Numbered from the stretch's first letter, positions 33,968 to 42,459 are shown. The stretch: DNA of 42,459 bases from an uncultured Clostridia bacterium (GCA_946411525.1 CAMKEI010000016.1:1-42459); one strand, 5' to 3'. A program made the numbers and translations. The notes: generated by a model from the sequence alone, not told the origin.

Positions 33968-35146
33968 TCAGAACACCAGCGTATCAGTCTTGTTCAGCAG
34001 CTCCGTCAGATTCGTGCGGCAGGTGTCGATCATCTTTCTTCCGTCTTCCCGGTTCAGCCCGTCCCGCCGGATTTCGCGCCGCATCAGCCTGGTCAGGCCG
34101 ATAATCTTTGCTTTGGCCTCCACTTCATCAACCCTGTCCTGATCCTCAGTGTCCAGGTACAGCTCGAGACTCCTGCGCCAGATGATCCCGCCGGTCTCGT
34201 CCGGGATCCCCAGGAATCTCTCCTGAATTCCGCGTTTGACAAGTCCGAAACCCTCATAGGCGTTGTACATGCTTGCAAGCTCAAAAATCGGATGACCGTG
34301 GCAGAGCGTGTCCATGTCGATCAGCAGGCTTTCACCGTTCTGCTGCATGATGTTTTTTACATGATAATCACCGTGTATCAGATGCATATCTTCCGGCACA
34401 GCGCTGATCAGGCCGTGCAGCCTGGTAAACTGCTCCGTCGGAAGATAATCCTTCAGGAACTCCGTCCAGTTCAGTGCGGTCGCTTTCATGTCCGGCAGGA
34501 TCTCCGAGCGGATCTCCTTGGAATGGATGATTTTAAGCAGCCGGATACTCATCTCCGCTATTTCTTCCGGTGTTTTTTCTCCTTTGACCAGGAGCTTGGC
34601 AAAACTGGTGGCGTTCAGGAGCTCAAACACTGAACCGTAGCCGCCTCCGTCTATGCGTACCACATCATATGGAATGGCGGTCGGTACACCGGCAACAAAC
34701 GCCAGCCGCGCCAGCTCCCGTTCCCGATGAATCTCCGGCAGCGAGTCCGGGTTCAGGTACACCTTGACGATGGTGTCCGGATTGATCCGGTAGACATTGC
34801 CGTTGGCTCCCGCTCCGATCACCTCACAGCCTTCCACGGAAATCACCCGGTATGCTTTCCGTACTTCCATCATATCGGTAAATCCAGTCATCTCAAGAAT
34901 GTTGTACAGATCGGGATGAACGTTGGTCAGCACCGTATCGTTCACTTCCTGCTTCAGCCTGAGAATCACCCGTAGCCCCGCGCTGGTGGAATACTCCAGC
35001 CGATCGCAGTCCAGCTCGACCGACTCACAGGCATGTTCCCTGCGCAGCGTTTGAATCTTTTCTTCAGTGTCTGCCGCGTTGAATGAGTCAATCTTTCCGA
35101 TCAGTGTGATGATCAGTTTGCCGTTTTCTTCCCTGCCCTGAATCAT
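33968..35146 (-). CDS. STAS domain fused to an APH-fold phosphotransferase
   Basis: 392 residues. Residues 1-100 are a STAS (anti-sigma antagonist) domain with GKIDSFNAAD and the switch region EYSTSAGLRVIL (51-62), holding Ser53, Thr54 and Ser55 as candidate phosphosites. From about 105 an aminoglycoside-phosphotransferase-like kinase follows: glycine loop GAGANGNVYR (111-120), Lys128 in IVKVY, catalytic loop HGDYHVKN (258-265) and metal motif IDMDT (276-280). Kinase and substrate may thus be in one chain. It lies one base after the PP2C gene, which would be the opposing phosphatase. No GHKL anti-sigma kinase or sigma factor is in the operon. The target is unknown. Confidence 0.87.
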   Translation of the reverse strand: MIQGREENGKLIITLIGKIDSFNAADTEEKIQTLRREHACESVELDCDRLEYSTSAGLRVILRLKQEVNDTVLTNVHPDLYNILEMTGFTDMMEVRKAYRVISVEGCEVIGAGANGNVYRINPDTIVKVYLNPDSLPEIHRERELARLAFVAGVPTAIPYDVVRIDGGGYGSVFELLNATSFAKLLVKGEKTPEEIAEMSIRLLKIIHSKEIRSEILPDMKATALNWTEFLKDYLPTEQFTRLHGLISAVPEDMHLIHGDYHVKNIMQQNGESLLIDMDTLCHGHPIFELASMYNAYEGFGLVKRGIQERFLGIPDETGGIIWRRSLELYLDTEDQDRVDEVEAKAKIIGLTRLMRREIRRDGLNREDGRKMIDTCRTNLTELLNKTDTLVF

Positions 35147-35147
35147 T

Positions 35148-37016
35148 TTATTTCTTCTCCTTCTGGCTCCGGTTGCCGTAATATTTCAGGCACAGCATGG
35201 TAATATCGTCAAACTGCGGTGTATTGTCCGCAAAAAGGTCCACTGCCTCGTGCATGTTGCGGATCAGTTCCTCCGGTCCGGCGTCGGCGTTCCGGTTCAG
35301 CGTATTGATCAGCCGTTCTTCTCCGAACATTTCTCCGTCTGCGCTGGTCGCCTCAGGTACGCCGTCTGTATAGACGAACACGCAGTCACCGGGATGAAGC
35401 TCAAACTCACGAACCTGATATGCTGCTTTTTTGTTTACGCCGATGAACATGCCGTGCTTATACTTGAGCAGTTCAAAATCCCCGCCCGCGTACCGGACTC
35501 CCGGATTTTCATGCCCCGCGTTGCAGGCCAAGCCTTTCCCTGTGGAAATCTCCAGCACGGCCAGCCATACCGTGACAAACATCATGGAAGAATTCCGCTC
35601 GCAGAGCTGCAGGTTCACGCGTTCCAGGGCTGTTGCCGGATCGCAGCCTGTCATCAGCTGGTTCTTGATCAGCGTTTTTGACACCATCATGAACAGCGCG
35701 GCGGGAATGCCTTTGCCGGAAACGTCCGCAATCACCAGCGCCAGATGATCGCTGTCTATCAGGAAAAAATCATAGAAATCGCCGCCGACCTCCTTTGCCG
35801 GCGTCATGGAGGCATACAGTTCAAACTCGGTCCGGTCCGGGAAAGGCGGGAAATTCATCGGTAGTGTATTGATCTGTATATCCGCTGCCAGTTTGAGCTC
35901 TTTGTCCAGGCGGTCCAGTTCCGAGATCATGGACACCACGCCCCGCATTTCATCGCCCGCTTCTTTCTCGTCCAGAACGGCGCGAAGAAAATCAAACTGA
36001 TTCTCTGAGGTTGTCTGGATTCGGCAGCGCGTTGTGATCTGAACTCTTTCCTCCGGATGTTCCTTGTTATGCTTTTCCGCCGCCTCATCCACCAGGGAGG
36101 AAAGATACTGGAGCGCGGAACGGCTGCTTTCCCTGGAGAACATCAGGAATTTTTGTTCTTCTGTCCGGATCACGTCGCCGTCCTGATGCAGTGTGTCCCG
36201 CAGGATATCGAAACAGGCCGGAAGATTCCCGTTTGTTTCCAGAATCAGTGCGCTGCGGGCTTCGTTTTTTCCTGCCAGGGAAAGATCGAACAGAAAAGCC
36301 AGGAAATCCCTGTTGTAAAATCCGGATTCCTCATCCAGAAAACGGGCTTCATCGGCCATGGTAAAATTCAGCATCACCGCGCCGATGGCGAAGCCGAGGA
36401 CGTCTGTCTGGCAAGGGAAGAAGTACTGTACGGATAGTCCCAGCGCCACAGGCACAAGTACCGGCACAGCCTGTATAAAACTTACTTTCGACGCCCTTCG
36501 GTTGTAATACCGCACTCTGATGATCGACATCAGGAAACAGGCCGCCTCAATCGCGACAAAAACATAATAGAGCGGTTTGAATTCATACTGGTTTTCTTCC
36601 GTACAGGTGAAAACAATTCCGGTGAACAGATTGACGATCAGGAGCACTGTGAACACGCCGAAGGGCAGATTGTAAAGCACGTTCATCAGGGACCACCGTT
36701 TTTTATTCCCGTAAGTCTTTTTTTCAGAGTAAGCAGCCCACAGCAGAACGACCAGGAACGTGACCCAGTCCCATAGGGTCATGGCGGCTATTGCCAGGGT
36801 ATGGCACCAGGGTGCCGGCTGTTTGATCATGGCATGACAGATAAAGCTCAGCACGCAGATTACCGTCAGGGACAGCCTGAACAGGAAGAAAATCCGCAGA
36901 GCATCGCTTTTCCGTCTGTGAAGACGATCTGCGAGGAGTGCCAGAAGAATCATCACCAGAAGAGCAGCGGCATCTGCGTAGCAGGATGCGGCGGCTGCCT
37001 TGTCAATAGCGATCAT
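35148..37016 (-). CDS. Membrane PP2C-type phosphatase: 7TM, degenerate GGDEF-like and SpoIIE/RsbU domain
   Basis: 622 residues. About seven membrane spans lie between 12 and 222. Residues about 227-345 begin DEESGFYNRDFLAFL, like the DxLTGLxNRR entry of GGDEF domains, but no GGDEF active-site motif is seen, so this module is probably inactive. A short helix (ELDRLDKELKLAADIQINTLP) leads to a PP2C/SpoIIE domain at 395-620 with EVGGDFYDFF (409-418), ADVSGKGIPAALFM (430-443), CNAGHENP, YTDGVPEA and QFDDITMLCLKY, so all metal Asp residues appear intact. It likely dephosphorylates the neighbouring STAS domain. Its ATG overlaps the sensor stop by 4 bases. Confidence 0.9.
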   Translation of the reverse strand: MIAIDKAAAASCYADAAALLVMILLALLADRLHRRKSDALRIFFLFRLSLTVICVLSFICHAMIKQPAPWCHTLAIAAMTLWDWVTFLVVLLWAAYSEKKTYGNKKRWSLMNVLYNLPFGVFTVLLIVNLFTGIVFTCTEENQYEFKPLYYVFVAIEAACFLMSIIRVRYYNRRASKVSFIQAVPVLVPVALGLSVQYFFPCQTDVLGFAIGAVMLNFTMADEARFLDEESGFYNRDFLAFLFDLSLAGKNEARSALILETNGNLPACFDILRDTLHQDGDVIRTEEQKFLMFSRESSRSALQYLSSLVDEAAEKHNKEHPEERVQITTRCRIQTTSENQFDFLRAVLDEKEAGDEMRGVVSMISELDRLDKELKLAADIQINTLPMNFPPFPDRTEFELYASMTPAKEVGGDFYDFFLIDSDHLALVIADVSGKGIPAALFMMVSKTLIKNQLMTGCDPATALERVNLQLCERNSSMMFVTVWLAVLEISTGKGLACNAGHENPGVRYAGGDFELLKYKHGMFIGVNKKAAYQVREFELHPGDCVFVYTDGVPEATSADGEMFGEERLINTLNRNADAGPEELIRNMHEAVDLFADNTPQFDDITMLCLKYYGNRSQKEKK

Positions 37017-40000
37017 AATGCCTCCTCACTCAGCGGTCGGTCTGTCAGATAGAGATGAATGCACACGAGGATCATGGCATAGAAGAATGAAGTGGAGGAA
37101 ATGTCCGGCGCGAAGATCTCCCCGATCAACCGAGCGGTGATCAGGACAGCGCTGATAGCCACCAGGCGTTTCCTGACTTTGAACATTTTGATCAGTGAAA
37201 GCAGAAGATAAACCAGCATAAGAATAAATCCCGCGTGAATGTACCTTCCCGAACGGAAGATGTTCCCGTCAGTGATCGAAAAAAACCAGCCTGTTCTAAG
37301 ATTGATCATCGTCGCAGCGAAATACAGGATGCAGGGAATCCCGTACAGTATCTTGTTTCTACGTACACGGGCTTTGTCCGGGTTGGTGCAGTAATCAAGA
37401 TATACCAGCAGCAGGCAAGGGAAAAAGACAAGCATGATATAGTACACTGTATTCCCTGCGATCATGAGTCCCCGGATAAGCGGACCCGTAATATACTCCA
37501 GAACATATGACAGCAGCGCCCCGGCAGCCAGAGCAATGTTTGATACAATCAGTTCGAAAAACAGCCTGTCTTCCAGCCGGTTATGCTTCCGGTGCGGGGA
37601 AGTGTAAACCAGGACGCCTCCCATCAGAATCAGCGACGCCAGGATCATGATAGAGGTACCTATCGTTCCGGCAGACATTTCCCTTCCCTTGACAATTCGG
37701 AAGGATAAGGTTTGCTCGGTATGATCCATGGGATCCTGAACCGTCATGATGAACTGATAGGCGCCGATAATCAGATTCGTATAATCCACCGGACCCAGCT
37801 TGCTGCGGCTGACAGTAGTATCTGTCAGATCGAAACCGTCCAGCCGGTAGGAAATCCGAGGATCGGCCAGGGAGTAATTGAACACATGGGGATAAAAAGT
37901 CAGCTTGTGCGCATTCCCCGGCAGGATGAACTCGCCTGTCTCGTCCGGATAATACCGTTTGCTGTCGGCGTCGATATACGGAAGTGCGACTTTGAATTCG
38001 CTGTAGTTTTTGAAAGGCTTCTCAATGTTGACTTTGACCGTTCCGTTGACGCCCGCTATATACAGGTCGCCTTCATCGGTCAACTCGCTGAAGGAATTGG
38101 ACGTTGCAACATAGGGCAGGCCGGCCGAATGCCCGTAGTATGTCGAATCAATATGGCCGTTTGCGATCATCTCATCGGCGCTGACCACATACACGCCGTT
38201 GCTGGAAAGCACCCAGATTTCGCCCTTGCTGTTTTCATACAGGTCATAGTTGTTGGAATATGGAAAGTGTTCGATTGTCGTAACATGATAGTCAGGCGTC
38301 ATATACGCCAGGGAATTGCCGGTTGCGATCCAGTAGATATCCCGGTAGCGGCTGCGTTTGATGCGCAGAATGATCTCCGATTTCAGTCCATCCTCCAGAC
38401 CGATGTGCTTCAGCCCGTCCTGCCCGATGACATAGATTCCGCCGCCGTCGGATCCCAGAAGCATCTCATGGTTGAATCCTTCCGTCACGGTCAGGATTGA
38501 AGTGACAATCAGTCCGTCTTTCGCGCCGTAGCGTGCTGTAATCCGGTCGTCCCGGATCACGCTTGCGCCGTCAGGCTGAGCCGCCAGGATCGTTCCGTCC
38601 GCGCACTCGCAGACCGTGCGGGCCTGTGTGGAAATCAGCCCGTCAGCTTTTGTAAATGCCGTCAGTTCTCCCCTGTCATATCGAAGCAGTCCAAGCCCGG
38701 TCCATGTTGAGATCCAGAGCCGTCCGCTGCTGTCCCGGATAATCGAACGGATACGCACGCCGTCCAGATATTCTAGCAGGTCTGTGGTATCCAGACTGAC
38801 GCCGGAAACCGTCTCGGCCCTGGTCAGGGGGATGCTGTCCAGCTCTTCCCCGTTCTCGGTAACGACCAGCCCCGATTCAGTCCCGATGAAAAGCTGTCTT
38901 CCGTACATGCACGTGGAGTTGACAACCTCTTTGTCCAGTCCGTTGCGCTCATACATATCAAGGAATCGGTTGGGGACAATCTTCATGACGCACTGCCGCG
39001 TAGACGTAAACCACAGATTGCCTTCATGATCTGTCATTACATCGCCGACCAGTTTGTTCATCGGAATGTTTCTCAGCGGATGGAAGCCCTCACTGTCCAC
39101 CTTCCCTATACCGTTCCCTGCACAGATCCATATGTCCCCTTTGACATACTCAAAGCGGTTCACACTGGACAGCGGGGAAATGTCTCTGACCTGCAGGGAA
39201 GCGAAATTCTTTTCCAGGCTGCCGTTATAAATCCGGGACTCTTCCGTCCCCAGGAAAAGATTGCCCGGTTTCCGTGTGTCCGGCAGGATGGCAATGACGC
39301 CCTTGATCCGGCACTCCTCATGGCTCAGGAAGGTGATCACTTTGCCATCTTTCATGGTAAACAGATCTCCGCTCTGGGAAACGCCGTAAATCAGGCCGTC
39401 CGCTCCGAGACGGATATCCAGGATGGTTTCCGCTGAAACCCGCTCGTCCTTTACCACGGAAAAATGCAGTTCCCTGTCTATGGTAAAGATACCTGCCACG
39501 CTTGCGATATAGATGACGCCTTCAGGATCTTCTGCAATGGCCCGGATGCTGGCGGATACTGGCTGGTCACCCGGATCGAGCCTTTGGATGATTCCTTCTG
39601 ACATAAGATACATGCCGGAATCGTTGGTGCCGATCCACAGTCTGTCCCTGCTGTCAACATACAGGCACCGCGTATTCAGAATCCCGTTTTCTATTTCAAT
39701 TCGCTCAAAGTTGTTTCCGTCATATCGGATCAGTCCGGCATAGCTGCCGATCCAGATAAAGCCGTCGCTGGTCTGCGCGATTGTGTTCGCCTCGGAAGTC
39801 GGCAGCCCGTTCTCGTTATCATACAGAACGGCAGAAAAGCCTTCTGTTTTGCGGATCGGATCAACCGCAAGTTTCGTATTCCGGTTCCCTGAAACGTTCA
39901 GGGACAGGGACGCTTCTTCAGCTGATCCGGTGCTGATCTGTCCGGCGGGAAAAAGAACCGCAAGAAGCATGCAGCACAGCAGGCAGCATACGGTACGCCT

Positions 40001-40024
40001 GTTTCGGATCAAAGACATCGCCAT
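37013..40024 (-). CDS. Surface sensor: two beta-propellers, Y_Y_Y domain and 7TM, no kinase
   Basis: 1003 residues. An N-terminal signal/anchor (about 8-37) precedes many two-component-regulator propeller repeats (TSDGFIWIGSYAGLIRYDG, DSRDRLWIGTNDSGMYLM, DSSGRLWISTWTGLGLLRYD), covering roughly 50-680, then a Y_Y_Y domain (about 690-775; YSLADPRISYRLDGFD). This is the extracellular part of Bacteroides-type hybrid two-component sensors, but after one span it leads into about seven more spans and stops (YLTDRPLSEEAL) with no histidine kinase or regulator. The next gene, overlapping by ATGA, encodes the phosphatase with a similar 7TM module. The start was chosen at 40024 for GGAGGAG upstream; the frame runs 23 codons further. 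The ligand is unknown, possibly a glycan. Confidence 0.9.
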   Translation of the reverse strand: MAMSLIRNRRTVCCLLCCMLLAVLFPAGQISTGSAEEASLSLNVSGNRNTKLAVDPIRKTEGFSAVLYDNENGLPTSEANTIAQTSDGFIWIGSYAGLIRYDGNNFERIEIENGILNTRCLYVDSRDRLWIGTNDSGMYLMSEGIIQRLDPGDQPVSASIRAIAEDPEGVIYIASVAGIFTIDRELHFSVVKDERVSAETILDIRLGADGLIYGVSQSGDLFTMKDGKVITFLSHEECRIKGVIAILPDTRKPGNLFLGTEESRIYNGSLEKNFASLQVRDISPLSSVNRFEYVKGDIWICAGNGIGKVDSEGFHPLRNIPMNKLVGDVMTDHEGNLWFTSTRQCVMKIVPNRFLDMYERNGLDKEVVNSTCMYGRQLFIGTESGLVVTENGEELDSIPLTRAETVSGVSLDTTDLLEYLDGVRIRSIIRDSSGRLWISTWTGLGLLRYDRGELTAFTKADGLISTQARTVCECADGTILAAQPDGASVIRDDRITARYGAKDGLIVTSILTVTEGFNHEMLLGSDGGGIYVIGQDGLKHIGLEDGLKSEIILRIKRSRYRDIYWIATGNSLAYMTPDYHVTTIEHFPYSNNYDLYENSKGEIWVLSSNGVYVVSADEMIANGHIDSTYYGHSAGLPYVATSNSFSELTDEGDLYIAGVNGTVKVNIEKPFKNYSEFKVALPYIDADSKRYYPDETGEFILPGNAHKLTFYPHVFNYSLADPRISYRLDGFDLTDTTVSRSKLGPVDYTNLIIGAYQFIMTVQDPMDHTEQTLSFRIVKGREMSAGTIGTSIMILASLILMGGVLVYTSPHRKHNRLEDRLFFELIVSNIALAAGALLSYVLEYITGPLIRGLMIAGNTVYYIMLVFFPCLLLVYLDYCTNPDKARVRRNKILYGIPCILYFAATMINLRTGWFFSITDGNIFRSGRYIHAGFILMLVYLLLSLIKMFKVRKRLVAISAVLITARLIGEIFAPDISSTSFFYAMILVCIHLYLTDRPLSEEAL

Positions 40025-40098
40025 GAAGTCAACTCCTCCGGTTTTCTGTTGCAGGTGAAGTGTGCGGCCGTTCCGAAAGCCTTTTTGTTTCATTCAGG

Positions 40099-40147
40099 AT
40101 TATAAAAAACCATATTAAAATATATTACTTTTTGTCTTCGACTTCAA
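40099..40147 (-). promoter_or_regulatory. Promoter region of the sensor operon
   Basis: TTGAAG (40147-40142), 17 bases, TATATT (40124-40119). A further TATAAT (40104-40099) lacks a good -35. The 194-base gap between hisK and the sensor gene is otherwise without obvious features; no convincing terminator of the his genes was seen in it. Confidence 0.5.
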
Positions 40148-40218
40148 GTATTTTTCCGGAAGGCAATGCCGCCCCTTATTGTTCGGTTTTCAGCAGATGA
40201 TCTTGTTTCTTCAGGCAG

Positions 40219-40971
40219 TCAGCGCCTGTCAGCACAGCACACTTCGTCCTGATAATCCGTAAACCGGTATGCGATGGTTTCCTTCTGGTGGCTGTCGCTT
40301 GAAAGAATCAGCTTCCCCCCCCGTGCACGGATATAGTCCCGTATTTCTTTGCTCGGATACGGCTCGGTCCGGTATCCCCGGGACATCGCGCCGGTATTGA
40401 TTTCAAAAGGTTTTCCGGTTTTCAGAAGAATATTGGCGGCGCTTTGCCATGCTTTCACGTAACGGGGATGGTGTACGTCAAAAGCCGGTTCCTGCTCGAT
40501 GAATTTGGTTATCAGGTCAAAATGGCCGATAATGTCGCACTTTGTCACTTCTGCGACTTTTGCTTCCGTTGCATAGAATTCCTCAACAAACGCGTACCAG
40601 TCGCCGCCGAAATACTTTTCCACGCCTTCCCGCTGCTTCTCAGCGGTCCAGTCAACCGAAACGTGATGGCCGTCCGGCATTGTCAGCAGGTGCACCGATC
40701 CGATCACGTAATCGTACGGTCCGAAATCATCCGAAATGAAATCCCTTTCCAGGCCGCACAGCACTTTAATCTGCCCTGCGTACTTCTCCTTTAGCCGGGC
40801 GATCTCTGCCCGGTATTCCGCGCTGGCTTCCGCTGTCATCCCGCAGGGATCCAGATGGCTGTGATCTGAAATCCCGACCGCGTCCAGACCCCGGCGGATC
40901 GCTTCCTGTACCATTTCCTCCGGCGTGTTCTTTCCGTCGGAAAAAACGGTGTGCATGTGCAGATCTATCAT
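40219..40971 (-). CDS. hisK: PHP-type histidinol-phosphatase
   Basis: 250 residues. PHP motifs: [66 protein letters not shown] and LILSSDSHQ. These fit the HisK/HisJ branch that removes phosphate from histidinol phosphate, the penultimate step of histidine synthesis. The call is supported by hisF and hisIE directly upstream; its ATG overlaps the hisIE stop by one base. The symbol hisK versus hisJ is a matter of usage. Confidence 0.88.
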   Translation of the reverse strand: MIDLHMHTVFSDGKNTPEEMVQEAIRRGLDAVGISDHSHLDPCGMTAEASAEYRAEIARLKEKYAGQIKVLCGLERDFISDDFGPYDYVIGSVHLLTMPDGHHVSVDWTAEKQREGVEKYFGGDWYAFVEEFYATEAKVAEVTKCDIIGHFDLITKFIEQEPAFDVHHPRYVKAWQSAANILLKTGKPFEINTGAMSRGYRTEPYPSKEIRDYIRARGGKLILSSDSHQKETIAYRFTDYQDEVCCADRR

Positions 40972-41618
40972 CAGACCATTTTCTCCTGCTTAACCTTCTT
41001 ATCAATCACATGGCGGGATGCAAGTTCCTGATGGATATCATCCAGTGAGATCCCCGCCTCAATCATCAGGACCATCACATGATAGGCCAGATCCGCGATT
41101 TCATAGATCGTGTTTTTCTTGTCCTTATCCTTGGCGGCGATGATGACCTCCGTCGTTTCCTCGCCCACTTTCTTCAGGATTTTGTCCAGTCCCTTCTCGA
41201 ACAGATAGGTGGTATAGGAGCCTTCCTTCTTTTCCGTCTTTCTGCCAGCAATCAGATCCATCAGCCCTTCATAGGTGAACTCATGCAGCTCGTCACTCTC
41301 CCAGATCACATCGTTGAAGCAGCTCTCCGTACCGGTATGGCATGCCGGCCCGTCCTTTTCCACCTTTACCACCAGCGCGTCCCGGTCACAGTCTGCCGTG
41401 ATGGAGACAATATGCTGATAGTTCCCGCTGGTCTCCCCCTTCAGCCACAGTTCCTGCCGGCTCCGGCTCCAGAAGCAGGTCAGTCCCTTCTCCATGGAAA
41501 TCTGCAGGCTTTCCCTGTTCATATATGCCAGCGTCAGGACCTTTCCGTTCTCCGCGTCCACTACAATAGCCGGAATCAAGCCTTCTTCATCAAACTTCAG
41601 GTCTTCAATGTTGAGCAT
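40971..41618 (-). CDS. hisI: Bifunctional phosphoribosyl-AMP cyclohydrolase / phosphoribosyl-ATP pyrophosphatase
   Basis: 215 residues. The HisI half (1-115) has [19 protein letters not shown] and the zinc-binding DCDRDALV and [12 protein letters not shown]; the HisE half (about 120-210) has [23 protein letters not shown] and [13 protein letters not shown]. Steps two and three of histidine synthesis are thus in one chain (HisIE). The start at 41618 has AGGGGGA upstream; the longer open frame starts inside the intergenic region. Confidence 0.96.
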   Translation of the reverse strand: MLNIEDLKFDEEGLIPAIVVDAENGKVLTLAYMNRESLQISMEKGLTCFWSRSRQELWLKGETSGNYQHIVSITADCDRDALVVKVEKDGPACHTGTESCFNDVIWESDELHEFTYEGLMDLIAGRKTEKKEGSYTTYLFEKGLDKILKKVGEETTEVIIAAKDKDKKNTIYEIADLAYHVMVLMIEAGISLDDIHQELASRHVIDKKVKQEKMV

Positions 41619-41639
41619 AACTTTTCCCCCTGATAATAA

Positions 41640-41682
41640 TGAATTATGAATTGTTGAGCAGTTGTCCAAACCTTTGGTTTGG
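41640..41682. other. Intergenic hairpin and AT-rich motif between hisF and hisIE
   Basis: CCAAACC (41666-41672), TTT, GGTTTGG (41676-41682) is a perfect 7-base-pair stem, but no T-run follows on either strand. Next to it TGAATTATGAAT (41640-41651) also occurs at 27576-27587 in front of the ParB/BMP gene. The 128-base gap inside a his operon is unusual and may hold a small inserted repeat or a processing site. Confidence 0.4.
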
Positions 41683-41746
41683 GTAACATCTGCCATGCAA
41701 CAGCCGTCAGAATCCTGTAGGGATTTTGGTAACGGCGATCGCAGAA

Positions 41747-42459
41747 CTATATCCTCGCCGGAATCCCGTTCCGTTTCATCTCTTCTTTAAGATCCTTAAT
41801 CGCCACTTCGCCGAAGTGGAAGATCGAAGCTGCGAGACCTGCGTCAATACCGGGCAGCGCTTTGAACAGCGTAATAAAGTCCCGGATGCACCCGGCTCCG
41901 CCGGATGCGATCACCGGTACCCGTACAGCTTCACAGACCCGTTCCAGCAGTTCCAGGTCAAATCCCTGCTTGACCCCGTCGGTATCCATGGAATTGACGA
42001 CTACTTCGCCTGCGCCGTTCCCGACGCAACGCCTGATCCATTCGATCGCCTCCATACCGGTATCCTCGCGGCCGCCCTTGGCGAAAATCCGGAATACGCC
42101 GTCCACCCGTTTCACATCAACGCTCAGCACAACGCACTGATCGCCGTAGAGCTTCGCGGCCTTGCCTACCAGCGACGGATCCCGGATGGCACCCGAGTTG
42201 ACCGATACCTTGTCCGCACCGCATTTCAGCACCCTGTCAAAGTCGTCCGTGGTATTGATGCCGCCGCCCACGGTCAGCGGAATAAAAACCGTCCGCGCTG
42301 TTTCCGTCAGGATATCCGTAAACAGCGCACGGCCTTCTGCGGAGGCGGTAATATCGTAGAACACCAGCTCGTCCGCCCCGTAGGCACTGTAATATCTGGC
42401 CAGTTCCACCGGGGAAGCCACGTCGCCGAGTTTCTGGAAATTGACCCCCTTGACCACCC
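41747..42459 (-). CDS. hisF: Imidazole glycerol phosphate synthase cyclase subunit, 5' end missing
   Basis: 237 residues from [20 protein letters not shown] to the stop; the first 10-15 residues (normally MLxKRIIPCLDVKDGR) lie outside the window. The half-barrel motifs are clear: [57 protein letters not shown] and [13 protein letters not shown]. With HisH it forms IGP and AICAR from PRFAR. It is followed by hisIE after 128 bases. The AICAR by-product links this pathway to purine synthesis. Confidence 0.97.
   Translation of the reverse strand, partial: VVKGVNFQKLGDVASPVELARYYSAYGADELVFYDITASAEGRALFTDILTETARTVFIPLTVGGGINTTDDFDRVLKCGADKVSVNSGAIRDPSLVGKAAKLYGDQCVVLSVDVKRVDGVFRIFAKGGREDTGMEAIEWIRRCVGNGAGEVVVNSMDTDGVKQGFDLELLERVCEAVRVPVIASGGAGCIRDFITLFKALPGIDAGLAASIFHFGEVAIKDLKEEMKRNGIPARI

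Noticed and set aside
1-42459. CRISPR arrays, transposons, prophage genes, tRNA or rRNA genes
   Set aside because: No regularly spaced repeats, transposase or integrase motifs, or tRNA cloverleaf were seen; gene content is uniform and housekeeping-like.

Overview
The window reads as a chromosomal segment of a low-to-mid GC Gram-positive bacterium of the Clostridia type (Bacillota). The basis is the gene families and gene order: mraZ with the cell-division/cell-wall (dcw) genes, tig-clpP-clpX-lon-engB, a Firmicutes-style L21 leader, AGGAGG ribosome sites and sigma-A-like promoters. A commensal or gut lineage near Christensenellales/Aristaeellaceae is a guess from style, not something shown here. 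I saw no rRNA, tRNA, insertion sequence, phage gene or CRISPR array.

Layout (almost everything is on the minus strand, so transcription runs from high to low coordinates). 42459-40219: end of a histidine operon (hisF partial, hisIE, PHP-type histidinol phosphatase). 40024-33088: a four-gene operon with almost no spacing, encoding a beta-propeller/7TM surface sensor without output domain, a 7TM/degenerate-GGDEF/PP2C phosphatase, a STAS domain fused to an APH-fold kinase, and a PHP phosphoesterase, closed by a terminator. 32957-30247: a secreted peptidoglycan-binding/VWA protein and another PHP protein. 27607-30208 is the only plus-strand unit: a cytoplasmic ParB-like/BMP (nucleoside-binding-like) fusion and a metallophosphoesterase. 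It is divergent from purC and shares with it a PurBox-like inverted repeat. 27331-25656: purC and a phosphodiester glycosidase. 25549-19184: protein quality control (tig, clpP, clpX, lon) and engB. 18941-17791: a zinc-ribbon acidic protein and a metallophosphoesterase. 17498-8415: a stripped dcw cluster (mraZ, ftsL-like, murE, mraY, murD, ftsQ, ftsA, ftsZ). 8280-230: a solute-binding lipoprotein, galK, tsaE, tsaB, rimI, deoB and a three-domain discoidin-like/PIG-L/phosphodiester glycosidase protein. 226-1: promoter, L21 leader and start of rplU.

Two regions stand out as possibly undescribed. The first is the sensor/PP2C/STAS-kinase/PHP operon. It looks like a self-contained partner-switch system in which a kinase-less propeller sensor and a phosphatase carry matching 7TM modules. 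The second is the ParB-like/BMP fusion, which lacks a signal peptide and faces purC across a PurR-like operator, suggesting intracellular purine sensing. Both functional readings are inference. The coding calls themselves rest on recognisable motifs, gene spacing and ribosome binding sites.
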